Assembly: GCA_964458335.1 (NCBI GenBank)
Contig: CAYWIJ010000001.1
Coordinates: 58,149-122,148 of the forward strand
Origin: Aalborg-AAW-1 sp964458335
GTDB lineage: Bacteria > Patescibacteriota > Gracilibacteria > Absconditabacterales > Absconditicoccaceae
Direction: 5' to 3'
DNA length: 64,000 nt
Position numbers and translations under genes: made by a program. Positions within the stretch are counted from its first letter, which is position 1; each line of letters begins with the position of its first letter. The notes under the pieces were generated by a model that searched no databases, was not told the origin of the DNA, and saw only the letters and a list, made by a program, of their open reading frames with translations. This document shows positions 41,569 to 52,463 of this stretch, one piece after another.

Positions 41569-44076
41569 ATGACATTACAACAGATAGTTAAACATATTAT
41601 GCGTCTATTGCGCAATACTCAGCAAGATTTTAAGGCACAATATCCTCAATTGTATCGTTTTATGCAGACGAAAGAATGGCAAATTGTTGTTATTTTTATG
41701 ATTCTTTTATGAACACTTCTTGTAAGAACTTTTTATATTCAAGTAATACAAGGAGATTATTATCAAGCATTACTCAATCAGAATCACAGTCTCTCAAAGA
41801 CTACTGCAGCGAAAAGATGAAATATCTATGTCAGTGATGCTTCACAATCCCAACCACTCAAACTTACTGAAAATGTAACTCTTTATAATATATTTGTAGA
41901 TCCATCATTAGTATGGGATAAGCAGAGAGTGATTAGTATGCTCACGCCACTGATTTACATCCACCTCTGTCAGATGAATGGTTTTGATACTATAGATAAA
42001 GAACAATGTATAAAAAATGTAGAGACTTTTACGAAAGAAACTATTTTTCCTATTGCTCCTGTATTGTACTATTATGGAGATGGTGTAATAAGTGGTACTA
42101 TGGCGTGAACAGGGACGATATGAGAAAATGGATATGTTGATTCTTTTGATTGGACTGGATATACGTTACAATATCAAAATATTTTATCTGGCACTACCAA
42201 AGAACTATTGGAACAGAAAATTTCAAATCAATTAGATAAAATGATTGTGATTGGAGATAGAAGGTATAACTATCTTCAGTATTATTCTGATCCATGACTA
42301 CTTGCTGATCTGAGGACATTGAATCGTGATTATATCTATATCTATAATAATAATTATGTATTTATAGAACCTAAAGTATGGAAAGCTTCAGGAATATCTT
42401 CCTCCACAGCAATCAAAGAAATAGAATCAGTGCTTATTAAGCGTTGATATATCAATGATTCTCTAAAAGTGAAAAACCTCTTTACTGTTCGTACTTATAG
42501 ATATGTGAGGTTAGTCACAGGAGTGAATCCTAGTATTGTCGATGGACTCAATCAGTTGAAAAATATCTATTTTAGTGAAAAATGATGACCATTTAAGTCT
42601 CCTTTATTACATGGTATTGGAACTGAGTCGTATACAAAAAGATATTATCCTTATGGAACGTTTATGTCTCATATCTTAGGATATATGTCGAGTAATGGAA
42701 TTGCTACCTATGGAGTAGAGGAATATTTTGATAATATTCTAAAATGAATAGATGGAAGTATCGAATGAGCAGCATCTAGTGTTATAGGACAGTTGTGAGC
42801 AAATGATGTTAAAATCAAGAATGCTGAAAATGGATATGATGTCTATTTAACTATTGATCCTGTGATTCAGACACAAGCTGAAAAAATAATAGGCAAATAT
42901 CGTGATGCTTTTAGGGCAGATAGTATTAGTATTTTGGTATATGATCCTTTTAGTGGACAGGTATTAGCTTCTGCGAATGCGCCTGATTTTGATCCTAACC
43001 ATTATAATGATGTCTATACTCTCAAGCCACTTCATCCTGACCAAGCTCAGATTGTTGATAATATTACTTTTTTAGATTTTCCTGTGTATATTCAGACAGG
43101 AGGAGAAATGAGATTGGCAACAAGTTCTGAAAGACAAGATTCCACAATTGCAAAATATGTGGCAAATAATCCTCTCTGACCAAATCTTTTTGTCGATAAA
43201 AATATTGCGTATCCTTACGAACCAGGTTCTGTTTTTAAGGCTTTTACTTTTGCTATTGGATTAGATCAAAATGAGATTGATCTCTATGATCGATATGAAG
43301 ATCCAGAATCACAAGTAAAGGTGTGACCTTATACCATCAAAAATGCATCAGTAGAAGAATGTAGAGGTACTCATACTTTTCTATATGCATTACAATATTC
43401 TTGTAATGTAGGTATGGTACGTATTGCCCAGAAACTTACCGCAAATACCTTTTATAATTATCTGGAGAAACTTAATTTTTGAGCAATGACGAATATTGAG
43501 CTTGCTGGAGAAGACCCGTGATATGTAGAAGGTGCGTGATCTGTGTCAGTAGCAAGATTTTTTAATAATGTATTTGGACAATGATTACTTGTGACACCTA
43601 TACAGATTGCTGCTTGATATGGTGCTTTGCTTAATGGAGGAACATATATAAAACCTACTATCTTAGATAAAATTTGTGAGTCATGAACAGATAATTGTCA
43701 AAAAAATGAAGTAAAAACCATTAGACAAGTATTTGAGCCTCGTATTTCACAACAATTGGCATTTTCTCTGACAAAAGTAATAGAAATACCTGATAATGCA
43801 AAATATGCAGACTTACCTCAGTATAAAGTGGGAGGTAAAACAGGAACAGCACAAATTTCGTATAAAGGAAGATATATGGGAGGAAACTGATGGACGAATG
43901 GATCTTTTGTAGGTATGATTACTGAAGATAACCCTAAATATATTGTTGTCGTTCAGGTTCGTCGCCCAAGATCAACCCAATGGTGATATATGACCGCTGG
44001 TCCAATCTTTAAAGAAATGGCAGAATTTCTGATAAATTATGCTACACTGAGAGGAGAAAAATTTGAAGTAATATAG
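41569..44076 (+). CDS. Penicillin-binding protein 2/FtsI-like transpeptidase
   Basis: An 835-residue class B PBP that cross-links peptidoglycan. Residues 40-57 are the membrane anchor (WQIVVIFMILLGTLLVRTF). A pedestal/dimerisation region with YGVEEYFDNILKGIDGS follows. The transpeptidase domain has SxxK in YEPGSVFKAFTFAIG near residue 553, SxN in LQYSCNVGMVRIAQ near residue 608 and KTGT in VGGKTGTAQISYKG near residue 755. It is longer than typical FtsI (about 590) because of an enlarged N-terminal region. UGA glycines are frequent. An NrnA-like gene follows 34 bases downstream. It implies a genuine wall, consistent with SLH proteins. Confidence 0.92.
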
Positions 44077-44110
44077 AGATTATCAATTTTAGATTATAAA
44101 TTTTAAATGA

Positions 44111-45088
44111 ATGGGAGTGGATCAAAAGTTTGTCCAACAGTTCAAACAGCAAGTAGAACAAGCATCACATATTGCGATTTTTGGACATGATAATCCTGAT
44201 GGAGATGCACTATGATCAATGTTGGGATTAGGAAGAATAATAGAAAATATGGGTAAGAAAGTTTCCTATTTTGCTTCACCAAAGTCATCAAAGATTTTTG
44301 ATTTCCTACCTTGAATTGAGAAAATTAAACAAGAATTTGATTATAGTAAGAGATATGATGTGATTATTTTTGTAGATTTTTCTCCATATGTTCGTACGAT
44401 GTTTTCTGCTGGAAAGTATGATTATTTCGATAGTAAAAATCTGATCATCATCGATCATCATATCGGTGATACTCCGAGTCATGCCTTAGTCATTAAAGAT
44501 GAAGAAGCTGATAGTAACTGTGAATGGATTTTTGAGAATACAAGAGAGATACGATCTGACTTCTATGATAGTGAAGTAGCTACGTATTTGTATATGGGAT
44601 TGTTGACAGATACAGGCAACTTTAGTTATGATAAACAATGAGATCGTTCTCTTCGTAATGGTGCTGATTTGGTAGCGTTATGAGCAAATAAACAATTACT
44701 GACCAAAGAATTTTTTGGAACGTTGCAGATAGAGCAATTACAATTTTTTAATCTTGTTTTCCCTCGTTTACAGAGGAGATGAAATATAGGTTCAATTTAT
44801 TTTACTTCAGAAGATTATTTGCCATTGGGTTTAGATAAAGAACAAGCAGGAGGATATCTAACGGCTATGATTCAAAAGATATCATGAATTGATCTTATGC
44901 TGATATGTAGAGGAGAAGATAATGTCATAAAAATATCTTTGAGATCTAAAAATCCTATGATGAGTGCAGAGAAAGTTGCAAAATCGTTAGGTGGATGAGG
45001 TCATTTTTATGCTGCTGGAGCAAAAGTTGAGTTGCAACCAGGAGAAGATCCACTAAAGAAAATTGAGGAAATAGTGAGAAGCTTATAG
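44111..45088 (+). CDS. DHH-DHHA1 phosphoesterase (NrnA-like oligoribonuclease/pAp phosphatase)
   Basis: A 325-residue enzyme. DHH motifs appear in order: HIAIFGHDNPDGDALGSMLG (motif with Asp for metal, near residue 20), VIIFVDFSPYV, LIIIDHHIGDTP (the DHH motif) and YLYMGLLTDTGNFSYDKQ. The DHHA1 domain ends in KSLGGGGHFYAAGA, and its second or third Gly is UGA (44996-44998). NrnA degrades nanoRNA and pAp. It starts at ATG 44111, in frame with the DHH domain; the ATG at 44107 is out of frame. It stops at TAG and is followed by a terminator shared with the convergent secreted-protein gene. Confidence 0.93.
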
Positions 45089-45130
45089 TTAAAAATAGCT
45101 TAACTAATGTATTTATTGATAAACATATAA

Positions 45131-45154
45131 GAAAAAAACCTACATAAGGTAGGT
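45131..45154 (-). terminator. Rho-independent terminator
   Basis: The hairpin acctac-ataag-gtaggt is followed on the minus strand by TTTTTTT. It serves the minus-strand gene ending at 45186. Confidence 0.65.
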
Positions 45155-45185
45155 CAAATTGATACGGTGTCAGGATTATGTTTTT

Positions 45186-46559
45186 TTAGAGTTGATCAAT
45201 ATTATGCCAATATCTTCTCTGCATCTCATAGTCGAGTTTCATAATACTGATGAGAGAGAAACTATACATAATATCGTTACGAATACTGAGAGTTGCATTT
45301 TTTCTTTTCTGGTTTTCTGATGCTACTGCTTGTTTTACTTGATCTCTATTGGCAATCCAATTCGTAAGATCATCAAGTGTATAGGTTGCTTTAGTATATG
45401 GTTTCATCAGATTCCAGAGCGTTGGATTGACGAACTGAATATTTGGATTGATCTCTTTAGTGATATAATTTGATAGTGATTTTACACATGCTTGTGGATT
45501 CATGGTATAGGTACTAGTCACGATATCGAGAGGTTTACAGTATTTGCTGAGATGAGGAAATGATCTTTTGAATGCAAATATTTTGTATTCTCACAAAATA
45601 AATGACATAAAAGTTTTATATTGTTTTTTATATAATTTTGGAGAACTTGAAGTTGTATTCGTAGATGAAGATGTGGAAGATTTTCCTACTTGGATCATTG
45701 TTTTTCATAGAATATCTTCTTGAATAGCATCATATATAGTCAATGTATATGTTCACTCTTTTTTAATAACTAACGAATTGGTAAACGTTTTGACTCCTTT
45801 ATCTGCTGTAGTAAATGTATAGAATCCATTATTTGGTACAGTATAAGAGTTTAAAGAAATATTTTTACCAAGATCGAGAATAATAGTTCACTTATAATTG
45901 GTATCAATACTTCCATCCGCTTTGAGAGCTTTGACTGTGACGGTTGATCCACTGTTTATATTCATAGGATTGGGTGTGACACTGACCTGAAAAGAAGCTT
46001 TACTGACTGTGGTGGTTGTAGTTCCTGTTGTTGAAGGATTCGTCGTCCCTCCTCAAGCGACAGTAATAGTAATGTCTCCTCGCCTTATTCCATCATAGTG
46101 TATATATTCTGGATCTTCAGAATAAAGCTCAATTGCAAAGATATGATATGATCCAACAGTATCTATACGAAGAGCAGATGGTATAGTGATAACTCCCTTA
46201 TATGATGGATCAAAATATACCATACCATTATATTCAGGATCGTCATCTGTGAAGATGTCATAAGTATAGAGACCTTTTTCACTATCTATAGCATCATAGG
46301 CTTCTTCATCACTGAGAGTCATATAATAATTGATATGATGTAATAACATACCGATTCATACCACTCCATCATAATTGGTATCGACAGTTCCATTTGTATT
46401 GAGCGCTTTGATAGTAATTGTGGCAGGAGCACTTTGTTGAATTGGATTGGGTGTGACGGTGATAGAGAATTTAGGATTGGTTGCTCGAATATTATCAGCT
46501 GAGACGAAAGAGAGTGAAGTCATCACTATTCCCACAAGTAAGATAAAGATTTTTTTCAT
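45186..46559 (-). CDS. Secreted protein with two Ig-like repeats
   Basis: A 457-residue exported protein. The signal peptide is MKKIFILLVGIVMTSLSFVSA. Two related modules start at FSITVTPNPIQQSAPATIT and FQVSVTPNPMNINSGSTVTV, each with a VKALxxxGxxDTNYxG core (ALNTNGTVDTNYDGVV; ALKADGSIDTNYKGTI). These look like Ig-fold domains similar to invasin/cadherin-type surface modules. A Thr/Ser linker joins them and a helical 120-residue C-terminal domain follows (WNLMKPYTKATYTLDDL). UGA encodes several module glycines. No SLH or LPXTG anchor is seen, so it may be free or held by the C-terminal domain. It stops at TAA. Confidence 0.75.
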
Positions 46560-46738
46560 GATGAAGAAGATGAAATAAAATATGACATGATGTCAGTACT
46601 ATTTTAATAGCTTTTTCTGTCTTTGTCCAATTTTCGTGTATTTGTTGAGGGGGGGGTGACATTTATTTATTTTATTCTTTAATATAAAAAAAAGACCATA
46701 CGATGATGATCTTGATGATAGGAATATAATAATGAGTT

Positions 46739-47296
46739 TTAGAATTGTACTTTCGGTGCTTTCTTCTCTTCTTCATTCTCTACTTCGAAATAGTTATTCT
46801 CATTTTTGAATCCAAAGAGCCCAGCAATAAGATTATTTGGGAATGATTGAAGTGCTGTATTGTATTCTCTGATAGTAGCATTCAGATATCTTCTTGCTGA
46901 TGCAATATCTTGTTCTAATACAGAAAGTTCTGTCTGAAGAGAAAGAAATCCAGCATTTGCTTTGAGATCTGGATATGCTTCTGATACGGCAAAGAGTGTC
47001 TTCAGTGTGCTAGTAAGTTGATTGTTGGCTTCTAGTTTCTCTTCTGTAGTTGTAGCATTCATAAATCCTGATCTTGCTGCAGTAAGTTGAGTAAGGGTCT
47101 CTTTTTCGTGGGTTGCATATCCTTTTACGGTATTGACCAGATTTTCTACCAGATCAAATCTTTTTTTCATCTGTACATCAATATCTGAGAGCGCATTCTC
47201 TACCGTATTTTTCATACTGATAAGTTTGTTGTAGATACTCACAAGAGCTCCTCATATCACAAGAATAAGTACTCAGATAATAAGTGGTGTAGACAT
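46739..47296 (-). CDS. LemA-family protein
   Basis: A 185-residue protein with an N-terminal transmembrane helix (PLIIGVLILVIGGALVSIYNK) and the LemA four-helix domain: LISMKNTVENALSDIDVQMK, KRFDLVENLVNTVKGYATHE and LARRYLN-like YLNATIREYNTALQSFPN. The last is the typical A-R-R-x-Y-N-x-x-V-x-x-x-N-x-x-x-Q-x-F-P pattern. Some glycines of the TM segment are UGA. It lies 78 bases after the DUF2207 gene on the same strand, a pairing seen in many bacteria. The function of the family is unknown, probably at the envelope. Confidence 0.92.
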
Positions 47297-47374
47297 AATA
47301 GTAATAATCTAATAAATAAAAATTGTTATGATACTGCTAAGAATAAGAACTTTAATAAGTAATACAAGATTATT

Positions 47375-48985
47375 TTACCAGCTTCCTCATCATCACCCTC
47401 CTCTACCTCATCAACTAAATCCTCCTCCTCCACCAAAAGAACTTGATCCTGACGATCTTGGAGGAACAGAATACGTAGCAAAGCTTTTATTCATTGTACT
47501 AAAGGTATGGGCGGTGAGATAGGTTCCATCGTTAGCTTGGTACCATTGTATATTTTTGAGTACTTCCTCCATCATCTTCAGTAATCTCGTCTCTACTCCA
47601 AACAATACTGCCCAAGGAAGAATTTTATTGATGAAGTCAGGATTAGCTTTCAGTTCTTGTTCTATGACTGGTTGTTCTACTTTGCTCAGATATTCTTTAT
47701 ATCCTCTGAGATGTTCAAAAATTTCAGATCATTCAGATGTAAGTTCTTTCATACCTAAACTTCCTCGAAATCCTGATTTTTTTTGTGTCAATCATTGTTT
47801 TTTAAATGATTGTTCGAGAGTATCAGTCAGTTTTTCGATTTTAATATAAGATGACTCAGATAGTGAGACTTGATCGATGATATTATCATATAATCCGAAG
47901 AATTGTTGTAAGAGCATATCGTCTATTGTACTGGTTCATTGTGGTTTGAGTGATGTTTCAATGATATTATATGTTTCTTTCTTTCCAAACCAAGAAAGTA
48001 TGCCATCAGTTTTTTGTTTTTTGATGGTTACTCGACCACTTGTAGCCCAATAGTAGAGAAGTGCTGTAAATATTTTTGGCTCATATTTGTTATTGTACCA
48101 AAGATAGAATGCATATGATGGATCGATATTCTGTGGTGGTTCATATTGAGTAATGATCGGTTGTTTGCTTTTTCGAAAAAAAATTCTTTTAAGAATTGTA
48201 TTAGCAAGTATCAATACTATTATCAATCAAGCAAATCAAGATCCATACCAATTGAATGAAGAATCCTCATTTATATTATTGTTATTTTGATTGTTATTTT
48301 GTGTATTGGTGTTGATAAAATAATTATCATAATTATTTGGAAGTGTGAAATAATCTCAAGAAAATTGGAGTCAGACGGTCACTCATTGTTGAGATTGAAG
48401 TTGCTGGTTTAATTCTCCTCTTCGTTGTGTGGGTGTGGTTTGATAAAATTTGATATCACCAGTACGTTGTTCTCCCTGATATCACCATACAGCAAAAAAT
48501 GCACCTGAAGAGAATGTAGTGGATTGTGGGAGATTGATAGTCCATGTAGTACGATCAATAGTGGTATTTCGTTGTCATCATACGATATTCCAAGCAAGTT
48601 CATCATTTCAACTGAATGTCTTAATAGCATTTTTTACCATATAGCTGATACTGTAGTGTTGATTTCCTATGACCGTCCTGTCTGGATCTCAGAGTTGGAT
48701 AGAGAGAATATTATTATTTGAGCTAAGGGCGTTGATATTGTTGTTGGATGTAATATTGTCGATAGTAAGATAATCATTGTTGTCTCCAAGAGGAATTTCT
48801 CTATAAATTCCATGTCTTGCTTCTGAAAAGTTGACTTCAATACTCTCCTCTATTTGCATTGATCCATCTTCATTGAGATCCATCTGGATGTCAAAGTTAT
48901 TGATAGTATATCAAGCAAGATCAGCAAAACTATATCACACTGTAGAAAAAACTACGATAAGGAGTCAGAAGAATATTTTTTTCAT
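47375..48985 (-). CDS. DUF2207-family membrane protein with Gly-rich tail
   Basis: A 536-residue protein. The signal peptide holds UGA glycines (KKIFFGLLIVVFSTVGYSFA). The extracellular domain starts with FDIQMDLNEDGSMQIEESIE and RHGIYREIPLGDNN, the DUF2207 signature. A transmembrane region near FAGLIIVLILANTILKRIFF and a cytoplasmic part with YDIIETSLKPQ-type segments follow. The tail SSFGGGGGFS runs on through UGA codons to GGGRGGGGGGSW, the Gly-rich end known from this family. At least five of those tail glycines are UGA, and the stop is TAA at 47375. It pairs with lemA downstream. Confidence 0.9.
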
Positions 48986-49056
48986 AAGATATGATAAGAG
49001 ATGAAAATAGTATGATGAGTATAATAAAAAAGATAATTATTGCAAATTTATGGATA

Positions 49057-50043
49057 TTAATTTGAGTAGAAGATTCCATAGAATCAAGTATGATCACTTC
49101 AAGGGACAATAATTTGTTGTAATTTGATGTCGGCGTTACTACTCCAAATATGATCAATATGTGAACAGATAAAAGGTAAGTCTTTGTAGCACCAGGTATA
49201 TGGTAGCTGAGATATATATGAGGTGCGTGAAAGATCTGTAGTGATATTTGTAAGTCATAATTGTTGTAAAGGTATCTGTAGTTGATGAGTGTAATAAGAA
49301 GACCAAGGACTGAGATTAAAATCTCCCAATACGATAAGGTCTCTTCATTGCAATTGTTCTCTTGTATAATGGGACTGTAAGAGATTGTCCAGCTCTTCTA
49401 ACTGTGTTGCTCTCATAGTAAAATAATGTTGAGACACTGGAGCGCTTGTATGGATGAGGGCAATATCAAGAATATGATTATGAATGGTGAGAGTGACATG
49501 AGAAAATGATCAGGGGCGAATAGTATGATCGATACTTTTCATTGGTATTTTTGAAAAAATGATATCTCCATCATATCATTTACTTCCACGATAGCGAGAT
49601 ATATAAGGATAATCTTTTTGTAATATAGGAGTAAGAAGTTCATCGTGTGTTTTAGAATACTCTACCAACATAATGATATCAGGATTTTTTTGAGTAATAG
49701 TATTAAGTAAGCTATCTATTTGGTTGTTTTGGTAATAGATATTGGCATAGAAAAAACTGAGTGATTCTGTTGTGCTTTTTTGATCAAAAGGAGTTGTAGA
49801 GTGATAGATTGTATTGATTTTGAGATATGAACATACTCCTAATCAGCTAAGAAGAATGATAAAGATTATAAACCTTCTTTTATGATGATATATCCATATT
49901 ATACCAAGTATAATAACGAGAAGAATATCTGTTATAAACATATACGGAAAAAATGAGACAAGTAACTCTTGTTCAAAAAATCCAGGTCCTCGTAATGAAA
50001 AACCTTGGATAATGATTCAAAGAAATAATATGATGGAAAGCAT
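49057..50043 (-). CDS. Membrane-anchored endonuclease/exonuclease/phosphatase (EEP) family protein
   Basis: A 328-residue protein. The first 75 residues carry two or three transmembrane segments (MLSIILFLGIIIQGFSL, YMFITDILLVIILGIIWIY, RRFIIFIILLSGLGVCSYL). The EEP domain follows, with NPDIIMLVEYSKTHDE (metal-binding Glu), LIVLGDFNLSPWSSYYT (GDFN) and HIDHIW, then VPGSDHTG (SDH motif with the catalytic His). This is the layout of DNase I-like membrane proteins (YdcL/VanX-like hydrolases), probably extracytoplasmic. Several glycines, including in GSDHTG, are UGA. It starts 5 bases after the GerMN-like gene stop, so the two are translationally close. Confidence 0.85.
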
Positions 50044-50048
50044 GTATA

Positions 50049-50747
50049 TTAGTATTGTTGAACTATAACATTTGTAATTTCAGGAAATTGAGTATATACT
50101 TTCTCAAGAATAGTACTGATAAGAGAAAATTGAGCTGATGAAAGAGATTCGCTTCCTACAAGAGGTAAAGTAAGCGTTCCATTATTTAAACTATAGGTTC
50201 ATAGTGATAGGTTAGTACCATCAAAAATATTGATATTTCCCTGCGATTGTTCTGTAGTGGTAAGCTGAGGATTCACAATTAATTGGAAGATATCATTGAG
50301 AGTAGGATTGTTTTGAATTGGACGTTGTATCATATTAAGAGCTTGTGAGGTAGCTTGTTGTTCTTCAGGAAGATGTGCATTGAGTACTGTATTGAATACG
50401 GGTAATGCTATTGATTGTTGTGTAGAAGTGGTTGGTGGTGTTGGTATTGATGGAAGTATTCATGAGATAGAAGGAGATTGTGTATTGAGTTGTAGAAGAG
50501 AACAATTCATATTTGTAGCTTGTATCATCTTCTCCATATTGTCGAGTTTTTGGATTAGTACTGATGAGTTATCAATACTCAGACCTTCATTGGTAGTGAT
50601 CGTAAGATTTCCTAGATCAGACCAACCGATGGTATACAGTAATTCTTTGGCAGGAGTATTATCGATCCATCTTGTATATCCCCAAAAAACAACACAAGCA
50701 AGAAACCAAAAAAAAGTTGTGTTGATAAGTGTGCGTAAAGAAATCAT
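50049..50747 (-). CDS. Membrane-anchored GerMN-like protein
   Basis: A 232-residue protein with an N-terminal transmembrane helix (TLINTTFFWFLACVVFWGY) and a coiled-coil-like stretch (LIQKLDNMEKMIQATNMN). A proline/Thr/Ser linker and a C-terminal domain with NNGTLTLPLVGSESLSSAQF and STILEKVYTQFPEITNVIVQ follow. That end is like the GerMN domain of spore/division lipoproteins (strand, then a helix, then F-P-x-V/I). I call this by pattern only. It contains UGA glycines (SISGILPS). It is followed immediately by the EEP gene and preceded by a shorter protein with the same TM-plus-coiled-coil design. Confidence 0.55.
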
Positions 50748-50850
50748 GAAGAGTGTAGAATTTATAGTGTAAAGTGAAGAGTTGGTGATTTAGTAGGGAC
50801 GTGGTTACGATACGTCTTTAGTGAATTAGTATTTGGAATTCTCGATTTTT

Positions 50851-51168
50851 TTAATTTGTTGTATTGAGAATGATGGTTCCCGTAAGAACATTTCCTGTAG
50901 TAGTTTCAGTTGTAGCTGATTGGATTGTTGGAGTTTGTGTTGATCCAGATAAGAGGTTATCTAATTTTTGGTTGATATTTTCAAATTGAGCAGTATGACC
51001 TGATTGGATGGCTTGGAGTTCTGTCATACAACTATTGATTGCATTCGTTGCAGGATTATTAAGATTCAAAAAATCATAGAGTGAATCTGACTGAAAATTG
51101 GTCATATAGACTCGAGCAGCAAGTATGATAATAATTCGGATTAAACTTGTCCATGCAAATGTTCTCAT
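50851..51168 (-). CDS. Small membrane-anchored coiled-coil protein
   Basis: A 105-residue protein with one N-terminal helix (WTSLIRIIIILAARVYM) and a helical stretch (NSCMTELQAIQSGHTAQFEN, INQKLDNLLSG). A Thr/Ser/Gln-rich tail ends TGNVLTGTIILNTTN. Its layout parallels the start of the next downstream gene (TM, then Cys near a coiled coil), so the two may be distantly duplicated. It stops at TAA, has no UGA, and lies 103 bases upstream of the 232-residue gene on the same strand. I recognise no family. Confidence 0.5.
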   Translation of the reverse strand: MRTFAWTSLIRIIIILAARVYMTNFQSDSLYDFLNLNNPATNAINSCMTELQAIQSGHTAQFENINQKLDNLLSGSTQTPTIQSATTETTTGNVLTGTIILNTTN

Positions 51169-51226
51169 AATAGTAGAGTGGTAAGTGGTAAAAAAGTTGT
51201 TTAGTTGTTAGATAAACGATGGATTG

Positions 51227-51352
51227 TTATTCTGTCTCTTACTGGAGGAACGATAGGAACGCAACGATAGCGTAGTGAAGAATCTAGTTTAATAATTATT
51301 GGATTCTTTACCGCAAGGGTATCGCTTCGTAGATCTTCGTCAGAATGACAGG
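51227..51352. repeat. Dispersed palindromic repeat
   Basis: The left part (attctgtctcttactggagg) with gaagaatct and the right part with agatcttcgtcagaatgacag are inverted-like. The left arm is the reverse complement of the element at 1950-2024 and 13200-13252. Confidence 0.55.
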
Positions 51353-51363
51353 GATAATGTGAT

Positions 51364-51702
51364 TTATCTTCCTTTTGTGTTTTTTCTCAGTCTCTTGGCG
51401 ATCCAACCAGACATTGGTGCGACGACGACTTCAGATCCTCCACTTGGAGTACGGATAAATCTATATCCATCAGGATCGATCCTTAATCTTGTCTCTCGAC
51501 AGACTTTACGTCCTCTAAGAAATCGGTTATAGGTAGCACCTTTTGCATTTACTACTGCTCCTACTACACCAAGTTCTTTAGCTTCTTCTAATTCTAGTTT
51601 TCTTTTTGGATATTCAAAACGACGTCCACCTTTCAGTCTCGCTGCTTGTTTCTGTTGTACTGCTTTCTTGGCTGCGATACCACGTTTGTTTGTTCTTGCC
51701 AT
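51364..51702 (-). CDS. Small basic hypothetical protein
   Basis: A 112-residue, highly basic protein: MARTNKRGIAAKKAVQQKQA, then LKGGRRFEYPKRKLELEEAK and RIDPDGYRFIRTPSGGSEVV, ending KRLRKNTKGR. The charge suggests binding to RNA or DNA, or to the ribosome, but I recognise no ribosomal protein or NAP family. It has no UGA codons and well-formed GGT/GGA use, which is more like the housekeeping genes of the window than the accessory ones. It is flanked by a dispersed repeat. It stops at TAA. Confidence 0.55.
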   Translation of the reverse strand: MARTNKRGIAAKKAVQQKQAARLKGGRRFEYPKRKLELEEAKELGVVGAVVNAKGATYNRFLRGRKVCRETRLRIDPDGYRFIRTPSGGSEVVVAPMSGWIAKRLRKNTKGR

Positions 51703-51851
51703 ACTATAATAGTTTTAGATTTTAAATTCTAGATTTTAAGTTCATGGATAACATGAATATCAAGATATTATCGTATCCGTGTCAGAAAGCAAGTTTTTTT
51801 GTAAAAAATAAATGGACTTGCAAATTATTGATATATAAGTAAAAATAGAGT

Positions 51852-52205
51852 ATGAAACAGATAGATTATCACAAACTTGATTATGATCATAAGCTTCTGT
51901 ATGTGAAGTCAGTTTTTGAGGAAGCTCAAAGCGCACATCCTGTCTATGCAAAGCTTTATACACTTCTTTCTGGAAAGTGGAAAATTGAAGAAAAACATCT
52001 GGATATGCTCTATGTGCAGATCAATAGTGTCGTCGATAGTTTACAGACTGATACTGTTATAGAAAAAATGGGTAAACTGGCAGCTCAACTCGAACAGATA
52101 CAGAGGATGGAGAAAATAGATCGTGAGCGTGAACAGATTGAAATCCAAGAAATGGAGAAACTCATTATGAAAATTGATGATGATAAACCCGTTAGATTAG
52201 GATAA
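51852..52205 (+). CDS. Hypothetical coiled-coil protein
   Basis: A 117-residue protein without known family. The first half reads DYDHKLLYVKSVFEEAQSAH and YTLLSGKWKIEEKHLDMLYV. The second is a strong coiled coil (IEKMGKLAAQLEQIQRMEKI, then DREREQIEIQEMEKLIMKID). It is probably a soluble helical adaptor. It has no UGA codons. It lies 57 bases upstream of a second small plus-strand gene, and both are convergent with the broken papain-like gene. Confidence 0.55.
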   Translation: MKQIDYHKLDYDHKLLYVKSVFEEAQSAHPVYAKLYTLLSGKWKIEEKHLDMLYVQINSVVDSLQTDTVIEKMGKLAAQLEQIQRMEKIDREREQIEIQEMEKLIMKIDDDKPVRLG

Positions 52206-52262
52206 GAGAGAAAATAGAGAAAAGAAAGAATAATTTAAAATTTATAATTTATAATTTCTGAC

Positions 52263-52463
52263 ATGGTAGATAATAATAATCCAGATAGTCTTGTACTACA
52301 AGAAGACGATAATGGTACACCAGAACAATTTAATGAAGCCGTCAGTGCTGCAGGACGTCAAGCAGGAGCTACCGTCAGTGCTGCTACAAAAAAAGATCCA
52401 AAAACTGCCCAGAGATTTGCTCAAGCTGGACAGATTATTGTAGGACAGGTGAATTGAAAATAA
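52263..52463 (+). CDS. Small acidic/Ala-rich protein
   Basis: A 66-residue protein: MVDNNNPDSLVLQEDDNGTP, EQFNEAVSAAGRQAGATVSA, then QRFAQAGQIIVGQVN followed by UGA-encoded Gly, Lys and TAA. The standard code would stop two codons early. The rest is soluble and Ala/Gln-rich, of unknown function. Its stop abuts the stop of the minus-strand gene at 52464, so the two transcripts converge with no spacer. Confidence 0.5.

Noticed and set aside
47328..47522. Proline-rich plus-strand ORF (PPPP tail)
   Set aside because: It is the complement of the Gly-rich tail of the DUF2207 gene, including its UGA codons.
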